This document shows positions 1 through 7,317 of a stretch of 10,903 nucleotides of DNA, piece by piece (the first letter of the stretch is position 1; every line of letters begins with the position of its first letter). Origin of the DNA: an uncultured Lachnospiraceae bacterium (GTDB taxonomy: Bacteria; Bacillota; Clostridia; Lachnospirales; Lachnospiraceae). The translations under genes and the position numbers were made by a program. The notes under the pieces were generated by a model that did no database searches, was not told the origin of the DNA, and worked only from the letters and a program-made list of their open reading frames with translations. The stretch is from contig CAMNQN010000109.1 of NCBI GenBank assembly GCA_946549155.1, positions 1-10,903 of the forward strand. Reading direction: 5' to 3'.

Positions 1-1
1 C

Positions 2-727
2 CATACCAGCACGCAGATTTTCCAGTCGGTGTGGACCTTTCGAATCGGCACGAACCTGTTGGAAAATTACAGGAATCTGATGGGAACCACCAATATCTGG
101 CGGAATCTGTTTAACAGCATCTTTGTGGCCGGGGCCTACACGCTGCTGGTGTGCGTGATCGATTCCATGGCGGGATACGCCTTTGCGAAATTCCAGTTTA
201 AAGGGAAGAACCTTCTGTTTTTTATCTGTCTGTGTTCCATGTTTATTCCGCAGCAGGTTATCGTGGTTCCTCTCTTTGTGGAGATGACTTCGTTTCATAT
301 GATGAACAGTCTGGGAGCGGTGATTTTTCCCATGCTGGCCTCTGTTTTCGGTGTCTTTCTGATGCGTCAGCAGATGAGCGCTTTTCCCAGTGATCTTCTG
401 GAGGCGGCCCGCATTGATGGGGCGGGAGAGGTAAAAATTTTTGCCCAGGTGGTTATCCCCACCATGAAGCCGGCATTTGCATCCCTGGGTATCCTGTCCT
501 TCGTGCAGCGGTGGGGGGATTATATGTGGCCCTTGATTGTTCTGCAGACAAAGGATAAGCAGACTATGCCCCTGATTCTGGCGCTGATGACCACGCCGGG
601 AAATCCCATTGACTATGGCGCCGCGATCTGCGGGGCGGTTATGAACATGCTTCCGGTATTGATTCTGTTTTTATGCTTCCAGAAGAACTTTATTGACGGC
701 ATGCTAAGCGGCGCCGTAAAAGGCTGA
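2..727 (+). CDS. Carbohydrate ABC transporter permease, MalG/LacG type (5'-truncated by window)
   Basis: Inner-membrane permease subunit of a CUT1-type sugar importer. The reading frame is open from base 2, and the GTG at 29 is not convincing as a start, so the gene almost certainly begins upstream: about 241 residues are visible where the family usually has 270-300. Five hydrophobic segments can be seen, with the usual first transmembrane helix missing. The family's ATPase-contact loop (EAA motif) is present as EAARIDGAGEVKIF, about nt 401-442, followed by a conserved proline-rich stretch. The AGYAFAKFQFKG segment near nt 169-204 is also typical of MalG-like permeases. A solute-binding lipoprotein starts 15 nt downstream, which supports an uptake operon. 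The substrate cannot be read from sequence. No ATPase gene is seen; many Firmicutes share one MsmK-type ATPase among several such importers. Confidence 0.93.
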   Translation, partial: HTSTQIFQSVWTFRIGTNLLENYRNLMGTTNIWRNLFNSIFVAGAYTLLVCVIDSMAGYAFAKFQFKGKNLLFFICLCSMFIPQQVIVVPLFVEMTSFHMMNSLGAVIFPMLASVFGVFLMRQQMSAFPSDLLEAARIDGAGEVKIFAQVVIPTMKPAFASLGILSFVQRWGDYMWPLIVLQTKDKQTMPLILALMTTPGNPIDYGAAICGAVMNMLPVLILFLCFQKNFIDGMLSGAVKG

Positions 728-742
728 ACCAGGAGAAATTTT

Positions 743-2059
743 ATGACAAAAAGGTGGACATTGGTCTGCCTGGCAATCGCTCTGACAGGGATGGTAACGG
801 GGTGCGGCGCGTTACAGAGGCAGACAGAGAGGGAGCGCGGGGGGCAGGCAGAAACGCAGAATGAGGTTACGCTTCAGGTTTTCACAAATCTGCCGGACCG
901 CTGCTCCGGCCAGGGGCTGGCGGAGCAGATGCTCTTTGACGCCTATATGGAAGAAAACCCGCAGGTGGAAATCGCGGTGGAGGCATTGGAGGATGAGGCG
1001 TACAAAGCAAAGCTTCGGGCTTATATCAGCGGCAGCCAAATGCCGGATCTGATCACTGTGTGGGGGGAACCGGAATTTATGGATCAGCTGATGGAAGCCG
1101 GGGTGCTGGTGGAACTGAATCCGGCGGACTATGAGGGGTATGGCTTCACAGAGCATTCCCTGGATGGATTTTCCCAGGGGGGCAGATTGTATGGCCTGCC
1201 AAGAAACCGGGATATCGCCTGCTTCTATTATAATGCGGGAATGTTTGAGGAGTATGGCTGGCAGGTACCTGAAACCTTTGAGGAGCTGCTGGCGCTGGCG
1301 GGAAGGATCAGGGAACGGGGGCTGATACCGGTGGCCATGGACGGGCTGGATCAATGGCCGCTGAATATATTTTTTACAGATTTGATGCAGCAGAATTGTC
1401 AGGGGGATCTGAACGCCGTCCTGACAGAGGCCCTGGCGAAAAAGAATTTTTCGGATGACATTTTTTCTCTGGGGATGGATCTGCTGGGACAGTGCACCGC
1501 GGCCGGTTTGTTCCAGGACAAATTTGAGACCAGCGATTACAGCACAGCCCAGCATCTGTTTCTGGACGGGAAAGCCGCCATGTTCTATATGGGAAGCTGG
1601 GATATGGACATGGCCCGGGATCCGCGGATCGACGCGGGGATGCGGGAGGAAATACGGGTCTTTTTCATGCCGCCGCTTAAGGAGCAGGCGGATGGCAGCC
1701 GGAAGCTTACCATGTGGCACGGGGGCGGCTATGCGGTAACCAGGAACGGCGCGAATCGGGAGGAGGCACTGAAGCTTCTGTCTTATATGATGCGTCCGGA
1801 GGGCTGGCCTTGGGCTGTCCTGGAGAATGGCGCCTGCATATCCGCCCAGGAGGGAGAGGAGCCGGAACAAAGGGAGGGGACGTCCCTGCAAAGCGATTTT
1901 CTGGAGGCGCTCTCTCTGGCGGAAAGCTTTTCGGGCGTGCCTCTGGCGGACCGGGGGGATACGTCCTTCCGGCAGGCCTGCCTTGCTTCCATTCTGGAAT
2001 TGGCGCTGGGCCACATTACGCCGGAGGAGTGCAGGAGAGCGCTGTCATTTTCCTATTGA
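743..2059 (+). CDS. Extracellular solute-binding lipoprotein of the sugar ABC transporter
   Basis: A 438-residue protein with a lipoprotein signal peptide: basic MTKR, a hydrophobic stretch from about 5 to 18, then the lipobox VTGC with the lipidated cysteine at residue 21. It should sit on the outer face of the membrane and deliver a sugar or oligosaccharide to the permease encoded just upstream. The mature part follows the family 1 solute-binding pattern: an early ITVWGEPEF-like strand near residues 103-112, a GLPRNRDIACFYYNAGMFEEYGW segment (about 151-173) that matches the common 'YYNK..FE..G' region, a W-rich central part, and a C-terminal LGHITPEEC that resembles the usual G-x-I-T-P-E-E-A ending. 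AGGAG at 731-735 lies 7 nt before the ATG. Placing the binding protein after a permease and before the kinase is less common than binding protein first, so it could also be a second or sensory binding protein. The substrate is unknown. Confidence 0.9.
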   Translation: MTKRWTLVCLAIALTGMVTGCGALQRQTERERGGQAETQNEVTLQVFTNLPDRCSGQGLAEQMLFDAYMEENPQVEIAVEALEDEAYKAKLRAYISGSQMPDLITVWGEPEFMDQLMEAGVLVELNPADYEGYGFTEHSLDGFSQGGRLYGLPRNRDIACFYYNAGMFEEYGWQVPETFEELLALAGRIRERGLIPVAMDGLDQWPLNIFFTDLMQQNCQGDLNAVLTEALAKKNFSDDIFSLGMDLLGQCTAAGLFQDKFETSDYSTAQHLFLDGKAAMFYMGSWDMDMARDPRIDAGMREEIRVFFMPPLKEQADGSRKLTMWHGGGYAVTRNGANREEALKLLSYMMRPEGWPWAVLENGACISAQEGEEPEQREGTSLQSDFLEALSLAESFSGVPLADRGDTSFRQACLASILELALGHITPEECRRALSFSY

Positions 2060-2119
2060 ACAGAAAGAAAATACAGGGTAAAATGAAGATGATTTATAAG
2101 GCCAGAAGGAGGGGCGGAC

Positions 2120-3934
2120 ATGGCGATCAGGGCGAGGGCGGCAGCTTTTTACCGGCATTTGAAAATACAGCATAAGATTCTTCTGGCCATGTATCTGGTG
2201 GTCTTTGCGGCAGGCCTGGTGAGCTCCTTTGTGATTTACTATTACAGCTGGCGGTCCGCCCAGGAGGACAATCAGGCGGTTTATCAGAAAATGGCGGAGT
2301 CCATCAGCGGCGAGATTGAGCGTATTCAGCAGGACATCTGGGATATCTCCATTTATATGGGGGCCAATCAGGAGATCCATCGGGTATTATCAGAGAATCC
2401 CTCAAAGGAGGAGCAGGATTCTCTGTTTTGGTTCAGTGAGATACCGGTGTCCTTTATATCCGATGTGCTTTCCATTAAGAGCCAGTTCCGCACCCTGATT
2501 CTATATCCGGAAAATGGGATGGAGCCCTACTATGTCAGCCGGGATTCCAGTGTGCTGAAAAGGGATTTATCGGAGATTGCCGGCACGGATTTTTATCAGG
2601 AGGCGGCGGCAGCCCGGGGAGATCTGGTGTGGTTTCGCATGGACGCCGGGGAAAACGGGATCTACGAGAAAAATACTTCTGATAAAATCGTGGGTATGAA
2701 GATGATTTTTAATATGTCGAAAAGAAGGAAGCTGGGGCTTCTGGCCATGGGGCTGGATGTGTCCAGGTATGAGGCGGTCTGCGAAAATGTGCGGCTTTCC
2801 GGGAAGGAGTGTATTGTCATCACCGACCAGAACAATAAGGAGCTGGTGAAGGTGGGGGAGCTTTTCGGGGAGGATTTTTCCCGGGCCATGGAGCTGTTTC
2901 CTGCGGGAGAAGGCTTTGCGCGGTCGGGGAACTACCATGTCTTTGGCGCGAAGAGCGAAGAAGGCGGAGTCAGGGTCTATTATTTTTCGCCGGAGGCAGT
3001 GTGGTTTCAGAAGGCGCTTGGCATGCTGTATGTTCCGCTGTTTTTGCTGCTGTCCCTTCTGGTGTGCATGTGGCCGCTGACCAGATATCTGTCGGGCCTT
3101 CTGGCGCGTCCGCTGAATGAGCTGCGATTGTCCATGGACAGATTCCGGGATGGGGATTTTATGCAGAGGGTGGAGGTAAAGGGAGAGGATGAGATTGGCC
3201 AGCTGGCGGTCTCCTTTAATAAAATGGCGGAAAATATGCAGCTTCTCATTGACCAGAACTATGTGCTGGCGCTGAAGGAAAAGGAGAGCGAGCTGGATAT
3301 TCTGCAGGCCCAGATTAATCCCCACTTTCTCTACAATGTGCTGGATTCTTTGTACTGGCAGGCGGTGAATATGGAAAATGACACCATGGCGGAGGAGATT
3401 TTGGCGCTGTCTAATCTGTACCGGCTGGTCTTGAATCAGGGGCAGGACATTATTGAGGTGGAAAAGGAATTTGAACTGATTCGGTCCTATCTGGAGGTGC
3501 AGAAGATGAGACTGAACCGGCGTCTGAATTACGAGATAAAGATGGATGAGCGGATTCTGCACTGCCGGATCAGCAAGCTTCTGGTACAGCCCTTTGTGGA
3601 GAATGCGGTGGTGCATGGACTAGAGAGCAGCAAATGGGGCGGCCTGGTGAAGGTGTGCGGCTGCCGGGAGGGCGATAACCTGGTGTTTACGGTGGAGGAT
3701 AACGGCATCGGTATGCAGCAGGAGGAAGCAGACCGGATTTTGGAGGAGAGCGTCAGGCCCCATTCCGATGCCCGGATCAGCCATTACGCCATCTCCAATA
3801 TTCAGGAGCGGCTGAGGCTGCATTACCGTGACCGATATAAATTGGATATTATCAGCGGAGAAAATAAAGGGACGCTGGTGAAGCTGGTTATACCGATAGA
3901 AAGGGAGCAGGGAAAAGATGGAAAAAACGTATAG
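2120..3934 (+). CDS. YesM-family membrane sensor histidine kinase
   Basis: A 604-residue membrane histidine kinase expected to phosphorylate the response regulator encoded next. Order of parts: a short cytoplasmic start, transmembrane helix 1 (about 20-42), an extracellular sensor region (about 43-298) of the size of a Cache-type domain, transmembrane helix 2 (about 300-320), a HAMP linker (about 320-375, with RPLNEL and EDEIGQLAVSFNKMAENM), then the His_kinase core QAQINPHFLYNVLDSLYW with phospho-acceptor His402. The ATPase domain shows the N box QPFVENAVVHG (490-500) and the G1 box DNGIGM (527-532). The second glycine box reads HYAISNIQERL (555-565), with Ala557 where many relatives have Gly. 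The start is supported by AAGGAGGGG at 2106-2114. The stop overlaps the regulator start by 17 nt, suggesting translational coupling. The ligand is not evident; adjacency suggests the sugar carried by the ABC system. Confidence 0.93.
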   Translation: MAIRARAAAFYRHLKIQHKILLAMYLVVFAAGLVSSFVIYYYSWRSAQEDNQAVYQKMAESISGEIERIQQDIWDISIYMGANQEIHRVLSENPSKEEQDSLFWFSEIPVSFISDVLSIKSQFRTLILYPENGMEPYYVSRDSSVLKRDLSEIAGTDFYQEAAAARGDLVWFRMDAGENGIYEKNTSDKIVGMKMIFNMSKRRKLGLLAMGLDVSRYEAVCENVRLSGKECIVITDQNNKELVKVGELFGEDFSRAMELFPAGEGFARSGNYHVFGAKSEEGGVRVYYFSPEAVWFQKALGMLYVPLFLLLSLLVCMWPLTRYLSGLLARPLNELRLSMDRFRDGDFMQRVEVKGEDEIGQLAVSFNKMAENMQLLIDQNYVLALKEKESELDILQAQINPHFLYNVLDSLYWQAVNMENDTMAEEILALSNLYRLVLNQGQDIIEVEKEFELIRSYLEVQKMRLNRRLNYEIKMDERILHCRISKLLVQPFVENAVVHGLESSKWGGLVKVCGCREGDNLVFTVEDNGIGMQQEEADRILEESVRPHSDARISHYAISNIQERLRLHYRDRYKLDIISGENKGTLVKLVIPIEREQGKDGKNV

Positions 3935-4676
3935 CCTTCTGATTGCAGACGATGAGGAAATGATTCTGCAGGGCATGAGAGATTTTATTCAGAGGAAAAC
4001 CGTCTGTTTCGGAAAGATTTACTGTGCCCAGAACGGGCAGGAGGCGCTGGATATCGTGTTTAAATATCACCCGGATGCGATGCTTCTGGATATAAAGATG
4101 CCGGTGAAAAGCGGCCTGGATGTGATGAAGGAAACGCTGAAAGCGGGGAAATGTCCCAAAACTATTATCCTGTCCGGGTATGAAGAGTTTGCCTATGCGC
4201 AGCAGGCCCTGCGGCTGGGAGCGGTGGATTATCTGCTGAAGCCCTGCCGTTCCACGGAGGTATTGAGGAAGCTGGAGAGGCTGGTGAGAGGGGAGGGGCT
4301 GCATGAGGATTTGGCCAGGTGCGAGACAAAGCATCCCATCCTAAAGGCTGCGGAGGAATACATCCGGGAGCACCTCTCCGATGATATCAGCCAGAGTGTG
4401 GTGGCGGAGTATGTGGGAGTGTCCAGCTCCTACCTGTCCACGCTGTTTGCCCAGGAATTTGGCTGCGGCTTTGTGGATTATCTGAATAAGCTGCGGATTC
4501 AGTATGCCTGTGATTTTATGTATGACGGGCGGATGAAAATATATGAGATTGCCCCCAGGGTGGGCTTCCGGGACGAAAAGTATTTTTCCAAGGTTTTTAA
4601 GAAGGTGACGGGAAAGAGCCCCACGGAGTACAGGAAAACCATGGATGAAGTGGTTTTCCGGGTGGAGCGGGGATAA
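3918..4676 (+). CDS. Response regulator, receiver plus AraC-type DNA-binding domain (YesN-like, short form)
   Basis: A 252-residue cytoplasmic transcription regulator, partner of the overlapping kinase gene. The receiver domain (about 5-120) has the acidic pair Asp11/Asp12, phospho-acceptor Asp58 in LLDIKMP, the switch residue Ser86 in IILSGYEEF, and Lys108 in YLLKP. After a short linker comes an AraC/XylS DNA-binding domain (about 141-245) with two helix-turn-helix units: about 158-177 (SQSVVAEYVGVSSSYLSTLF) and about 205-243, ending in the family signature GFRDEKYFSKVFKKVTGKSPTEYRK split across the second unit. Many YesN proteins have about 500 residues with a long middle region; this one lacks it, and the two domains are almost directly joined. 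AGGGAG at 3902-3907 precedes the ATG. Its likely targets are the transporter genes upstream, which is inference from gene order. Confidence 0.93.
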   Translation: MEKTYSLLIADDEEMILQGMRDFIQRKTVCFGKIYCAQNGQEALDIVFKYHPDAMLLDIKMPVKSGLDVMKETLKAGKCPKTIILSGYEEFAYAQQALRLGAVDYLLKPCRSTEVLRKLERLVRGEGLHEDLARCETKHPILKAAEEYIREHLSDDISQSVVAEYVGVSSSYLSTLFAQEFGCGFVDYLNKLRIQYACDFMYDGRMKIYEIAPRVGFRDEKYFSKVFKKVTGKSPTEYRKTMDEVVFRVERG

Positions 4677-4677
4677 T

Positions 4678-4719
4678 AAAAGAGAGCTGACGTTTTGGCG
4701 GCAGCTCTCTTTTGGTTTT
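4678..4719. terminator. Bidirectional intrinsic terminator between the response regulator and argG
   Basis: A perfect 12-bp inverted repeat, AAAAGAGAGCTG at 4678-4689 and CAGCTCTCTTTT at 4702-4713, encloses a 12-nt loop. On the plus strand the stem ends in TTTT followed by GGTTTT. On the minus strand it ends in TTTTATT. It lies 1 nt after the regulator stop and 9 nt after the argG stop, so it can end both converging transcripts. Confidence 0.88.
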
Positions 4720-4728
4720 AGCGGTTTA

Positions 4729-5955
4729 TTATTTCTGATTCTCCTTCACTTCCTGCAGCTTCATCGCCCGCACCTTCAGCGGCAGTCCAAACAGTGTGAT
4801 AAATCCGGAGGCGTCATGGTGATCGTACAGATCTCCCGTGGTAAAGGAGGCCAGCGACTCATTGTACAGGCTGTAGGGAGAGGTGGTTCCCGCCTTAATA
4901 ATATTTCCTTTATAGAGCTGGAATTTCACTTCGCCGGTCACATACTGCTGCGTCACCTCCACGAAGGCCTGAATCGCTTCCCGCAGCGGGGTAAACCATT
5001 TTCCCTCGTATACGATCTGAGCGAACTGACTGCCCAGCTTCTTTTTCGTCTCCATGGTGTCGCGGTCTAAAATCAGCTCCTCCAGCTGTTCATGGGCAGC
5101 CATCAGGATGGTTCCGCCGGGGGTTTCGTACACGCCGCGGCTCTTCATGCCCACCACGCGGTTTTCCACAATATCGATGATGCCGATGCCGTGCTTTCCA
5201 CCCAGCTTGTTCAATTCTGTGATGATCTGGGATACCTTCATCTCCTGACCGTTTAAGGTCTTGGGAACGCCGGCTTCAAAGGTCATGGTCACATATTCGC
5301 CCTCATCGGGGGCCTCCTGGGGCGTCACGCCCAGAACCAGCATATTGCTGTAGTTGGGCTCGTTGGAGGGATCCTCCAGCTCCAGGCCCTCATGGCTTAA
5401 ATGCCACAGGTTCCGGTCACGGCTGTAGCTGTGGCTGTGGTCAAAGGGAAGATTGATGCCGTGGGCTTTGCAGAACTCCAGCTCGTCCTCCCGGGACTGC
5501 ATGGTCCAGACATCAGTCATACGCCAGGGGGCGATAATTTTCAGATCAGGAGCCAGAGCCTTGATGGCCAGCTCAAAACGAATCTGGTCATTTCCCTTTC
5601 CGGTGGCGCCGTGGCAGATGGTGGTGGCCCCTTCCTTGCGGGCAATCTCCACCAGACGCTTCGCGATCACGGGGCGGGCCATGGAGGTGCCCAGCAGATA
5701 TTTGTGCTCGTAAACGGCTCCGGCCTTCACGCAGGGCATGATAAAGTCATCGCAGAACTCGTCGATAATATCTTCAATATATAATTTGGACGCTCCGGAC
5801 AGCTTCGCCCGCTCATCCAGGCCCTCCAGTTCATTTCCCTGTCCGCAGTTGACACAGCAGCAGATCACTTCATAATCAAAGGTTTCCTTCAGCCAGGGGA
5901 TCAGGGCGGTGGTGTCCAGGCCGCCGGAATAGGCTAAGATCACTTTTTCTTTCAT
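4729..5955 (-). CDS. argG: Argininosuccinate synthase
   Basis: A cytoplasmic enzyme that joins citrulline and aspartate, using ATP, to make argininosuccinate, the next-to-last step of arginine synthesis. The 408-residue product has the normal family length. The N-terminal ATP pyrophosphatase loop AYSGGLDT is at residues 8-15, HGATGKGNDQIRFE at 115-128, and SRDRNLWHLSHEG at 178-190; the last is a variant of the more familiar DRNLWGRS form. The ATG at 5955 is chosen because GGAGG (minus strand, about 5968-5964) lies 8 nt before it; an in-frame ATG 15 nt further upstream overlaps this site and is unlikely. The gene is divergent from argCJBD and shares a promoter region with ARG-box-like sites, so ArgR-type repression by arginine is expected. 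argH is not adjacent in this window. Confidence 0.97.
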   Translation of the reverse strand: MKEKVILAYSGGLDTTALIPWLKETFDYEVICCCVNCGQGNELEGLDERAKLSGASKLYIEDIIDEFCDDFIMPCVKAGAVYEHKYLLGTSMARPVIAKRLVEIARKEGATTICHGATGKGNDQIRFELAIKALAPDLKIIAPWRMTDVWTMQSREDELEFCKAHGINLPFDHSHSYSRDRNLWHLSHEGLELEDPSNEPNYSNMLVLGVTPQEAPDEGEYVTMTFEAGVPKTLNGQEMKVSQIITELNKLGGKHGIGIIDIVENRVVGMKSRGVYETPGGTILMAAHEQLEELILDRDTMETKKKLGSQFAQIVYEGKWFTPLREAIQAFVEVTQQYVTGEVKFQLYKGNIIKAGTTSPYSLYNESLASFTTGDLYDHHDASGFITLFGLPLKVRAMKLQEVKENQK

Positions 5956-6034
5956 TGTAAATTCCTCCATATAGAAATAAAAATTTATTTTTGTAAATAC
6001 GCTTTATAGGCTGCGGTTTTTGCATCCAGGCATT

Positions 6035-6063
6035 ACTATAACGCATCCATCATAAATATGCAA
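6035..6063 (-). promoter_or_regulatory. Candidate argG promoter
   Basis: On the minus strand, TTGCAT (6063-6058) and TATAGT (6040-6035) are separated by exactly 17 nt. The -10 matches the sigma-A consensus at 5 of 6 positions, while the -35 keeps only TTG. Transcription would start near 6028 and give a leader of about 70 nt. A weak ARG-box-like palindrome covers the -35 and part of the spacer. Confidence 0.5.
6049..6062. promoter_or_regulatory. Possible third ARG-box-like site at the argG promoter
   Basis: ATCATAAATATGCA matches the ARG-box consensus at about 10 of 14 positions and holds the short palindrome CATAAATATG. It overlaps the -35 and spacer of the nearer argG promoter candidate, which makes the position plausible. 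The surrounding DNA is AT-rich, so chance similarity is quite possible. Confidence 0.3.
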
Positions 6064-6100
6064 GCTTAAATTGAAAATTTCGGAAAAATCTTGGATTAGA

Positions 6101-6114
6101 TGAAGAAATATTCA
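6101..6114. promoter_or_regulatory. ARG box 1 (ArgR/AhrC operator candidate)
   Basis: TGAAGAAATATTCA differs at one position from TGAATAAATATTCA, a form of the known ArgR/AhrC ARG-box consensus. With one more base on each side it has ATGAA and TTCAT arms. It lies between the divergent argG and argC starts and is paired with a second site 21 bp away, centre to centre. This is a match by eye, not a scored motif search. Confidence 0.72.
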
Positions 6115-6139
6115 TAAGTAATGTATAAATATACGTCAA
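6111..6139 (-). promoter_or_regulatory. Alternative, upstream argG promoter overlapping both ARG boxes
   Basis: On the minus strand, TTGACG (6139-6134, 5 of 6 to consensus) and TATGAA (6116-6111, 4 of 6) have a 17-nt spacer. The second ARG-box candidate fills most of the spacer and the first overlaps the -10, a layout suited to repression. It would give an argG leader of about 150 nt. It competes with the 6035-6063 candidate; sequence alone cannot choose between them. Confidence 0.4.
6122..6135. promoter_or_regulatory. ARG box 2 (weaker ArgR/AhrC operator candidate)
   Basis: TGTATAAATATACG matches TGAATAAATATTCA at 11 of 14 positions and contains the near-palindrome GTATAAATATAC. Its centre is 21 bp from ARG box 1, the spacing of paired ARG boxes on one face of the helix, where one ArgR hexamer binds both. 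It ends 11 bp before the candidate argC -35. Confidence 0.6.
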
Positions 6140-6146
6140 AAAACTC

Positions 6147-6175
6147 TTTACTTCTCTGGGGAAGTGGTATATGAT
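6147..6175 (+). promoter_or_regulatory. Candidate promoter of the argCJBD operon
   Basis: TTTACT (6147-6152) and TATGAT (6170-6175, 5 of 6 to consensus) are separated by 17 nt. A TGG directly before an overlapping TATATG also gives an extended -10 option. The start would be near 6182, leaving a short leader with the argC ribosome binding site and no room for a leader riboswitch. The spacer contains a 5-bp inverted repeat, ACTTC and GAAGT. Confidence 0.6.
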
Positions 6176-6209
6176 AGGAAAAGTAAAAATTTGACTTGAA
6201 GGTGATGAT

Positions 6210-7250
6210 ATGATAAAGACAGGGATTATAGGTTCCACGGGCTACGCGGGACAGGAATTGGTGAGGCTGCTTTTGGGGCATCCCCAGGCGGAGATCGTAT
6301 GGTATGGCTCCAGAAGTTATATCGATCAAAGATATGCGGATGTCTACCGGAATATGTTCCGGCTGGTGGATGCGCGCTGCCTGGATGATAATATGAAGGA
6401 ACTGGCCAAGGAGGCCGATGTGGTGTTTACCGCCACCCCCCAGGGGCTGTGCGCCTCCCTGGTGAATGAGGAGATTTTAAGCGAAACGAAGATTGTGGAT
6501 CTCAGCGCGGATTTCCGCATCAAGGATGTGGGGGTCTATGAAAAGTGGTATGGCATTTCACACAAGAGCCCGGAGTTTATCCCGGAGGCAGTGTACGGCC
6601 TCTGCGAGATCAACCGGGAGGAGATTAAGGGAGCCCGCCTGGTGGCGAATCCGGGCTGTTACACCACCTGCTCCATTCTGACCCTGTATCCGCTGGTGAA
6701 GGAGGGGCTTGTGGACCCGGACACCATCATCATTGACGCGAAATCCGGCACCTCCGGCGCGGGCCGGGGAGCCAAGCTGCCCAATCTGTTCTGTGAGGTT
6801 AATGAGAGCATCAAGCCGTACGGTGTGACCAGCCACCGGCATACGCCGGAGATCGAGGAGCAGCTGGGGTATGCGGCGGGGAAGGAGATTCTGATCAATT
6901 TCACGCCCCATCTGGTTCCCATGAATCGGGGAATTCTGGCCACAGCCTACGGAAATCTCAGACCCGGCGTTACCGGAGAGCAGGTGCAGGCGGCGTATGA
7001 GAAGCAGTATGGAGAGGAATATTTTATTCGTCTGCTGGAACAGGGCGTATATCCGGAAACCCGATGGGTGGAGGGCAGTAATTTTGTGGACATCGGATAC
7101 AAGATCGATGAGCGGACCCACCGCATCGTAGCCATGGGGGCCATCGATAACCTGGTGAAGGGAGCGGCCGGGCAGGCGGTACAGAATATGAACCTGCTGT
7201 TCGGACTGCCGGAGCAGACGGGCCTGCAGCAGGCGCCCCTGTTCCCGTAA
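6210..7250 (+). CDS. argC: N-acetyl-gamma-glutamyl-phosphate reductase
   Basis: A cytoplasmic NADPH-dependent reductase that turns N-acetylglutamyl-phosphate into N-acetylglutamate semialdehyde, the third step of ornithine synthesis. The 346-residue product has the full length of the longer ArgC class. It shows the dinucleotide-binding start GSTGYAGQE (8-16), the catalytic cysteine Cys150 in NPGCYTT, the following DAKSGTSGAGR segment, and the SHRHTPEIEEQ motif (208-218) that carries the catalytic histidine region. The start is fixed by AAGGTGAT at 6199-6206, about 4 nt before the ATG; an ATG five bases earlier runs straight into TGA. It is the first gene of an argC-argJ-argB-argD operon and is preceded by its own candidate promoter and ARG boxes. 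argJ follows after 67 nt of purine-rich DNA. Confidence 0.97.
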   Translation: MIKTGIIGSTGYAGQELVRLLLGHPQAEIVWYGSRSYIDQRYADVYRNMFRLVDARCLDDNMKELAKEADVVFTATPQGLCASLVNEEILSETKIVDLSADFRIKDVGVYEKWYGISHKSPEFIPEAVYGLCEINREEIKGARLVANPGCYTTCSILTLYPLVKEGLVDPDTIIIDAKSGTSGAGRGAKLPNLFCEVNESIKPYGVTSHRHTPEIEEQLGYAAGKEILINFTPHLVPMNRGILATAYGNLRPGVTGEQVQAAYEKQYGEEYFIRLLEQGVYPETRWVEGSNFVDIGYKIDERTHRIVAMGAIDNLVKGAAGQAVQNMNLLFGLPEQTGLQQAPLFP

Positions 7251-7317
7251 GCGTAAGAGGGGAAGCAGCGGGACGATGTACTGGGAAAAGAGAAGAAAAG
7301 ACAGAGGAGATAGAAGG

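Noticed and set aside
812..2014. A 400-codon minus-strand open frame opposite the solute-binding protein
   Set aside because: The plus strand has a signal peptide, lipobox, ribosome site and family features. The antisense product is low in normal protein character and has no motif.
2567..3616. A 349-codon minus-strand open frame opposite the histidine kinase
   Set aside because: The kinase has all core motifs in order on the plus strand; the antisense product is a His/Gln/Leu-rich shadow.
5974..5987. A fourth ARG-box-like stretch, GAAATAAAAATTTA, just before the argG ribosome site
   Set aside because: It matches about 11 of 14 consensus positions but only in the A/T core, and the outer TG and CA positions that give specificity are lost. 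The stretch is simply A/T-rich.
5956..6028. A riboswitch or T-box in the argG leader
   Set aside because: No strong stem series, no T-box-like sequence and no terminator with a T run were found in the roughly 70 nt leader.
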